Assembly (NCBI GenBank): GCA_963792365.1
Contig: CAWBVW010000005.1
Span: 186,001 to 250,000 of the forward strand
Length of the DNA stretch: 64,000 nucleotides
Origin: JAOUGY01 sp963792365
Lineage (GTDB): Bacteria > Actinomycetota > Acidimicrobiia > Spongiisociales > ZC4RG35
Reading direction: 5' to 3'
The notes beneath the pieces were generated by a model. It saw only the letters and a program-made list of their open reading frames with translations. It was not told where the DNA came from and did no database searches. Positions 59,411 through 64,000 of this stretch are shown one piece after another; within the stretch, counting starts at the first letter, position 1; every line of letters begins with the position of its first letter. Both the position numbers and the translations under genes were made by a program.

Positions 59411-60876
59411 CACATCGACTCCGCCAACGCGATCGCCTGCAGGGCGGCGGCCGCCTTGTTCATGGTCTCGTCGAACTCCGCCGAGGGGTCGGAGTCGGCG
59501 ACGAGGCCGGCTCCGGCCTGGACCCACGCCTTGTCGTCGGCGAGCACCACGGTGCGGAGGCAGATGCAGGTGTCCACGTTGCCTGAGAAGTCGAGGTATC
59601 CGACTGCGCCCGCGTACGGGCCGCGTGCCACCGGTTCGAGGGAGTCGATGATCTCGATGGCCCGCACCTTGGGGGCGCCGGAGACCGTGCCGTGCGGGAA
59701 TGTCGCCCGGATCACATCGACGGGACCGACCCCCGGACTCACCTTTCCGGACACCCCCGAGACGATGTGCATCACGTGGCTGTACCGCTCGATGACCATC
59801 AGATCGTCTACGTGCACGGTTCCGAACTCACATACCCGCCCCAGATCGTTGCGGGCGAGATCGATCAGCATGACGTGCTCGGCCCGTTCCTTCGGGTCCG
59901 CCAGCAGCTCTTCCTCGAGCGCTCGATCTTCATCGGGGGTTGCACCCCGGGGACGGGTCCCGGCGATCGGACGGGAGAAGGCGATGCCATCACGGACCCT
60001 GGTCATCAACTCTGGCGAGGAGCCGACGATCGTGATCTCTGGGTCACGCACGAAGAACAGATACGGCGACGGGTTGACGAATCGGATGGCCCGGTACACG
60101 GCGAAGGGATCACCCTGGAACTTCGTTTCGAGACGTTGACTCACCACGATCTGGAATGCGTCACCTTCGGTGATGAACCGCTTCGCCGATCGGACCGCAT
60201 CTTCGAACCCGGTGCGCTCGAATGTCGATGTGTGCTCCGGGGGTGCTGTTGGATCCGGAGCGGAACGCGGTGCGTACGACGTGCCACCCGCCAGTTGCAG
60301 AGCAGCGGCGTCGAGGTGTCCGACTGCCTCATCGTATTGCCGTTCGGGGTCGTCGCCCACGAAGACGTTCCGTACGAGGACGATCGTCTGCCGGAACCGG
60401 TCGATGGCCGCCAGTGAACCAACGAACTGCCAGACCATCTCGGGAAGGCCCCGGTCATCAGTCGGCATGGATGGAAGGTGCTCCACATATCTGACGCAGT
60501 CGAATCCGAGCAACCCGACGGCACCAGAGTGCAACGGCGGCAAGTGAGGCAGGTCGGCCGACGTGAAGCGTGAGGTGAGGGCCTCCAGCACCTCCAGCGG
60601 GTCGCCCTCTGGGATTTCGATGCCAGGATCGTCGACGGTGCTGACTCCGGCGTGCGAGCGCAATGTGAACACGGGGTCCCATCCGACGAACGACCAACGC
60701 GCCCATGTCTCACCGCCCTCCACCGACTCGAGCAGGAAGCCCGGTCGGTCGCCGACGAGCTTCTCGAACGCCGTCACCGGGGTCTCACGATCCGCCAGCA
60801 CCTCCATGGTCACGGGCACGACCGAATGCCGACCGGCGAGGTCGATGAACTCTTCTCGGGAAGGGGTGATCGCCAC
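59410..60876 (-). CDS. trpE: Anthranilate synthase component I
   Basis: TrpE makes anthranilate from chorismate with a TrpG glutaminase (no trpG is in the window). The 488-residue protein has the tryptophan-feedback motif LLES in GFLLESVEGG, then the chorismate-binding domain: GDAFQIVVSQR, RPIAGTRPRGATPDED, DLARNDLGRV and GAPKVRAIEIID. Feedback inhibition by tryptophan is therefore likely. GTG 60876 is six bases after a -10 box and has no Shine-Dalgarno, so the trp mRNA is probably leaderless and cannot carry a leader-peptide attenuator. Confidence 0.96.
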   Translation of the reverse strand: MAITPSREEFIDLAGRHSVVPVTMEVLADRETPVTAFEKLVGDRPGFLLESVEGGETWARWSFVGWDPVFTLRSHAGVSTVDDPGIEIPEGDPLEVLEALTSRFTSADLPHLPPLHSGAVGLLGFDCVRYVEHLPSMPTDDRGLPEMVWQFVGSLAAIDRFRQTIVLVRNVFVGDDPERQYDEAVGHLDAAALQLAGGTSYAPRSAPDPTAPPEHTSTFERTGFEDAVRSAKRFITEGDAFQIVVSQRLETKFQGDPFAVYRAIRFVNPSPYLFFVRDPEITIVGSSPELMTRVRDGIAFSRPIAGTRPRGATPDEDRALEEELLADPKERAEHVMLIDLARNDLGRVCEFGTVHVDDLMVIERYSHVMHIVSGVSGKVSPGVGPVDVIRATFPHGTVSGAPKVRAIEIIDSLEPVARGPYAGAVGYLDFSGNVDTCICLRTVVLADDKAWVQAGAGLVADSDPSAEFDETMNKAAAALQAIALAESM

Positions 60877-60882
60877 GACGCG

Positions 60883-60888
60883 AGGGTA
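60883..60888 (-). promoter_or_regulatory. Putative trpE -10 box
   Basis: TACCCT on the minus strand (60888-60883) ends six bases before the GTG start of trpE. No convincing -35 was found. Confidence 0.35.
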
Positions 60889-60979
60889 GCCGGGAGTCGG
60901 CGATGACCCGATGGGCCGGGCACACGCTCAGCGGCGCCGGGTAGTCGACCGCTCCACGCAGGGTCGCCGTTACGAGCGC

Positions 60980-61753
60980 TCAGATCTCGGCCAGCTTCTC
61001 CAGGAACGGAATCGCCTGGAAGATCTCCGAGACCCTCGCCGACAGCCAGAACACGTTGCCCGTGAACATGATGATGCCGAAGGCGATCATGACGACACCA
61101 GCGGTGATGTTGATCGGGCGCATCCACTTCCGGAAGCTGCGCATGGCGGCCAGCGCTCGGGACACGCCGACACCGGTCAGCACGAATGGAACGCCGAGTC
61201 CCAATGAGAAGAAGAACAGCAGGAGCATGCCCTGTGCCGCGGTGTCCTGGGTGGCGGCCACCGCCAGCACTCCTCCCAGGATGGGCCCGATGCACGGGGT
61301 CCACCCGAACCCGAACGCCAACCCCATCACGGGCGGAGCCCAGGCCCCCAGTCGGGATGGCCGAACCTCCACTCGTCTCTCCCGTTGCATTGCCCCGAAG
61401 AGACCGCGATTGGAAAAGGCCATACCCAGCATCAGGGCTCCGAACGCAACGATGAGGACACCGGCCACGCGGCCTGTGGTCTGCTGATTCCGGGCAAGGA
61501 ACTCCGACAGACTCGTGGCTGCAGCACCGCTTGCCACGAACACGATGCTGAAGCCGAGTACGAACAGAAGTGTTACTCGCAGCATTCGGGCTCGCGACAC
61601 CGAGCCTTCCTGGAGGCTCGACACGGAATAGCCCGACATCAGGCCGAGATAGCCGGGTACGAGCGGGAGGACACAGGGCGAAACGAAGGCGAGGATCCCT
61701 CCGCCGAATGCAAGCGCCAATTGGAGGGCGAAGCCGGTCTCTGCGAATTCCAT
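60980..61753 (-). CDS. ccdA: Cytochrome c biogenesis protein CcdA
   Basis: CcdA passes reducing power across the membrane to cytochrome c maturation or other exported thiol proteins. The 257-residue protein has six membrane segments and the two functional cysteines in FVSPCVLPLVPGY and FGWTPCIGPILGG. It lies 103 bases upstream of trpE on the same strand. No thioredoxin-like partner gene is adjacent, although the AhpC/TSA-family protein 11 kb away has none of the export signals expected of one. Confidence 0.93.
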   Translation of the reverse strand: MEFAETGFALQLALAFGGGILAFVSPCVLPLVPGYLGLMSGYSVSSLQEGSVSRARMLRVTLLFVLGFSIVFVASGAAATSLSEFLARNQQTTGRVAGVLIVAFGALMLGMAFSNRGLFGAMQRERRVEVRPSRLGAWAPPVMGLAFGFGWTPCIGPILGGVLAVAATQDTAAQGMLLLFFFSLGLGVPFVLTGVGVSRALAAMRSFRKWMRPINITAGVVMIAFGIIMFTGNVFWLSARVSEIFQAIPFLEKLAEI

Positions 61754-61802
61754 GTCACCATCAACTCATTCGGTTGTCGGCATGTTCCCACCTTGCGCGC
61801 CG

Positions 61803-61808
61803 TAGGCT
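61803..61808 (+). promoter_or_regulatory. Putative MFS gene -10 box
   Basis: TAGGCT ends six bases before GTG 61815, again suggesting a leaderless mRNA; no -35 seen. Confidence 0.35.
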
Positions 61809-61814
61809 GACATC

Positions 61815-63032
61815 GTGCGGAGTGTGTTTCTCAGTTTGTTTCCGCTCCGCTCGCTCGACGGACAGGAGCGTCGACTCGTCCTGCTCCTGTGGCTGATGGG
61901 TGTTCTCCAGGGTCTTGCACAATCGCCGTTGTCGGCGATTCTCCCGTACACGCGCCTGGGTTTGGGCCTCACCGGCGGCCAAATGAGTCTGGTGCTGGCG
62001 ATCACCCGCCTGGCCTCGCTCGGGGCGATCGGATTCTCGTGGTGGGCGGACCGGGCAGGGAGACGGCGCCCGTTCCTGGTGGCCTACACCGCGCTGATCC
62101 TCGCCTCCGGTGCCACATCCGTGGCTCCCAATGCCGGCTGGTTCACCGCTTCCCAAGGTGTCGTACGGATCGCCACCACTGCGGTCGGAACGCTGGCCGT
62201 GGTGCTGCTCGCCGAGGGCATTCGGGGCCAGTACCGGGCCTTCGTGATCGGGCTGTACGCGGCCGCCGGAAGCCTGGGAGCCGGGCTCGGACAGTTGATG
62301 CTCCCAATCGCGGCAAAGTCACCGGACGCATGGAGGATCGCCTTCGCCGTGCCCCTGGTCGGCCTGTTGGCGATACCGACGTTGCGAAAGGTCCAGGAGT
62401 CACCCTTGAGGGGCATCGACGTGCGTCGAGTCCCGGTCTCCCAGATCCTCGTCGGCCCCCATGCGCGACACTTCTGGATCGCGGGTGTGGGAGCGCTGAG
62501 CGCGGCAGCGTTCCCCGCGGTAGCTCTCGCGTTCACCAACGAACGCCTCGTGAACGGACTGGGCTACTCCGCAGCCGCCGCCACGGTGCTGGCGCTGTCG
62601 GGCGGCACGATCGGCGCCCTCGGCTTCTGGCTCGGGGGCCGCATGGCCGACGTGTGGGGACGGCGTCCGACCACCATCGTGGCATTGGCCGCTTCGGTCG
62701 CCGGTGGGGTCGCATTGTTCGAGGTCGAGAGCATTCCTGCGCTGCTCGTTGCGATTGCGATCGGGGGGTTCGGAGCCTTCTCATACGTTCCCGCTGCCTC
62801 CAGCCACAGGGCCGAGCTGTTCCCCACCGAGGTTCGTGCCACCGCCGGTTCGGCAGGGGCATACCTGGCGACGGTCGGCTCGGCGCTCGGACTCGGGTTC
62901 GGTGCCGGAGTCATCGACCGTTTCGGTCTCACCAAGACACTGCTGGTGCTCTCGATTCCGATGGCGATCGCCGCCGTCCTCACCCTTGCCCTACCGGAGA
63001 CGAAGAACGCGCATCTCGGGGATCACGGCTGA
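61815..63032 (+). CDS. Major facilitator superfamily transporter
   Basis: The 405-residue protein has about twelve membrane helices and the MFS loop motif WWADRAGRRRPFLVAYT after helix 2, repeated after helix 8 as GGRMADVWGRRPT. It is sugar-transporter-like in layout, but the substrate cannot be told. GTG 61815 is preceded by a -10 box. Its stop overlaps the 3' end of the convergent MATE gene by ten bases. Confidence 0.9.
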   Translation: MRSVFLSLFPLRSLDGQERRLVLLLWLMGVLQGLAQSPLSAILPYTRLGLGLTGGQMSLVLAITRLASLGAIGFSWWADRAGRRRPFLVAYTALILASGATSVAPNAGWFTASQGVVRIATTAVGTLAVVLLAEGIRGQYRAFVIGLYAAAGSLGAGLGQLMLPIAAKSPDAWRIAFAVPLVGLLAIPTLRKVQESPLRGIDVRRVPVSQILVGPHARHFWIAGVGALSAAAFPAVALAFTNERLVNGLGYSAAAATVLALSGGTIGALGFWLGGRMADVWGRRPTTIVALAASVAGGVALFEVESIPALLVAIAIGGFGAFSYVPAASSHRAELFPTEVRATAGSAGAYLATVGSALGLGFGAGVIDRFGLTKTLLVLSIPMAIAAVLTLALPETKNAHLGDHG

Positions 63033-64000
63033 GCATCAACCGAGGTTCGTCGCCAGCCGAACGCCAGCACGACACCGCGGGCCACGACCATGCCCGTCAC
63101 CGCCCACCACACCGCGGTCAACCCGCCGCCGGTCGAGATTGCGAGCAGCGCTCCGATGACCATCGCCCCGAACCCAGCAGCGGTGGAAGCCGCCAGCCAG
63201 CGGATCTCGACCATCCCGAGAAACACCCCGTCGGCCACGAATACGAGGGCGGCCGCCGGCTGCATGATGGCGGCAACCACGAGCGCCGGGCGAGCCACTG
63301 CGCTCACATCGGCTTCGAGTCCGAAGACGACGGACACCACCCCGGCGGAGAGCCACACCACTACCGCCAGGACGACCCCGGCTGCAAGACCCCACCGATA
63401 CAACCGGACCGACAGAACTCGGGCCTGCTGCCTCCGGCCACTGCCCCAGAATTCGCCGACGAGCGCTTGGGCTGTGATCGCGAGCGCATCGACGATCATC
63501 GCCAACAGGAACCAGATCTGCGACACCACCTGGTGGGCAGCGACGGCCACAGTCCCGATGGCGGTGGCCGCGGCCGTGGCGACCGCCAACGCCGAGACCA
63601 GCAGCAGCGTACGAACCATGAGCAACCCGCCGATGGCCAGCAGCGGTCGGGTGGACACGAGAGGGACAGCCTCGAGCGTCCACCCTTCCGACCGTCCACG
63701 ATTGCGCAGCACGACCAAGAACACGCCCGCCCCGATCCACTGTGCGACCACCGTCGCTCCGGCCGCTCCGGGCAACCCGAGATCGGCACCGAACATGAGG
63801 ATCGGATCCAGCATGGCGTTGAGAGCGTTGATGGCAATTGTGATGAACATGGGAGTGCGGGTGTCCTGCATCCCTCGAAACGCACCGTGCCCTGCCGTGA
63901 TGATCAGCAAGGCGGGGATCGCAACAGCTCGGACCCTGAGATAGTCCACCGCGGGTCCGACGACGGCCGGCTCGGGTCCGAACACCTCGACCAGTAGGGG
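63023..64000 (-). CDS. MATE-family (DinF-like) exporter, 5' end outside window
   Basis: The visible 325 codons cover the C-terminal two-thirds of a roughly 440-residue MATE transporter: GHGAFRGMQDTRTPMFITIAINALNAMLDPILMF and VAAHQVVSQIWFLLAMIVDALAI are the conserved MATE/DinF segments, with about eight membrane helices in view. It exports cationic or hydrophobic compounds using an ion gradient. The start lies beyond 64000. Overlaps the MFS gene tail-to-tail. Confidence 0.92.
   Translation of the reverse strand, partial: PLLVEVFGPEPAVVGPAVDYLRVRAVAIPALLIITAGHGAFRGMQDTRTPMFITIAINALNAMLDPILMFGADLGLPGAAGATVVAQWIGAGVFLVVLRNRGRSEGWTLEAVPLVSTRPLLAIGGLLMVRTLLLVSALAVATAAATAIGTVAVAAHQVVSQIWFLLAMIVDALAITAQALVGEFWGSGRRQQARVLSVRLYRWGLAAGVVLAVVVWLSAGVVSVVFGLEADVSAVARPALVVAAIMQPAAALVFVADGVFLGMVEIRWLAASTAAGFGAMVIGALLAISTGGGLTAVWWAVTGMVVARGVVLAFGWRRTSVDAQP

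Noticed and set aside
60877..60979. Trp attenuator or T-box upstream of trpE
   Set aside because: No Trp-rich leader frame, T-box or paired terminator/antiterminator; the mRNA seems leaderless.
1..64000. CRISPR arrays, prophage, toxin-antitoxin or restriction systems
   Set aside because: No regularly spaced repeats and no genes with their signatures were found on either strand.

Overview
The window is high-GC actinobacterial chromosome, most likely from an uncultured or little-studied lineage such as Acidimicrobiia; the class is inference. The evidence is a four-repeat ribosomal S1, a DNA polymerase I with a decayed proofreading site, many GTG starts and leaderless-looking genes, Tad/Flp pilus genes, and a backbone order on the minus strand of trpE-C-F-B-A ... 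polA-rpsA-coaE-uvrB. That order matches, in the same direction, the one I know from Mycobacterium (trpE/C/B/A, then polA, rpsA, coaE, uvrB). Two accessory blocks interrupt it.

Region 1 (1-20.7 kb): uvrB (cut by the window edge), coaE, rpsA, polA and a small coiled-coil gene form the backbone. Between coaE and rpsA lie about 13.7 kb holding a sensor kinase/response regulator pair, two Flp pilin genes with a clear terminator, an insertion-sequence scar (decayed ISL3 transposase, then an IS110-family element with a highly structured noncoding end), a polytopic membrane protein, and the Tad machinery (tadC, a VWA-tadB fusion, tadA, cpaE, cpaB). The IS elements separate the pilin genes from the machinery.

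Region 2 (20.8-23.3 kb): a tRNA-Leu(CAA), then about 375 noncoding bases rich in perfect inverted repeats, then an acyl carrier protein and two alpha/beta-hydrolase-fold proteins without a nucleophilic serine. The trio resembles the ACP/hydrolase cassette of exosortase loci, but no exosortase is present.

Region 3 (23.3-44.4 kb): a cyclitol (myo-inositol type) catabolic island. It has an ABC sugar importer, four Gfo/Idh/MocA dehydrogenases, IolE, IolD, IolC, two IolB proteins, two different class I-type aldolases, a hydroxypyruvate-isomerase-like protein, a 2-hydroxyacid dehydrogenase, an HpcH-type aldolase and two SDRs. A LacI-family repressor sits at 41.5 kb. The palindrome TTGGAACGTTCCAA occurs upstream of the iolG operon and between the divergent dehydrogenase operons, and its 12-base core occurs upstream of the lacI gene, so a single autoregulated regulon is likely. 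No iolA is in the window.

Region 4 (44.4-55.1 kb): surface polysaccharide genes: two C-methyltransferase-type enzymes, an NAD-dependent epimerase/dehydratase and a glucose-1-phosphate cytidylyltransferase (a CDP-branched-deoxysugar set), a family 2 glycosyltransferase, a Wzz/BY-kinase-like protein with a degenerate P-loop, and a Wzy-like membrane protein. A thioredoxin-fold peroxiredoxin-like gene lies among them.

Region 5 (55.1-64 kb): a tightly overlapping trp operon, trpE-ygfZ-trpC-trpF-trpB-trpA, with ccdA upstream, then an MFS transporter and a MATE-type exporter cut by the window edge.
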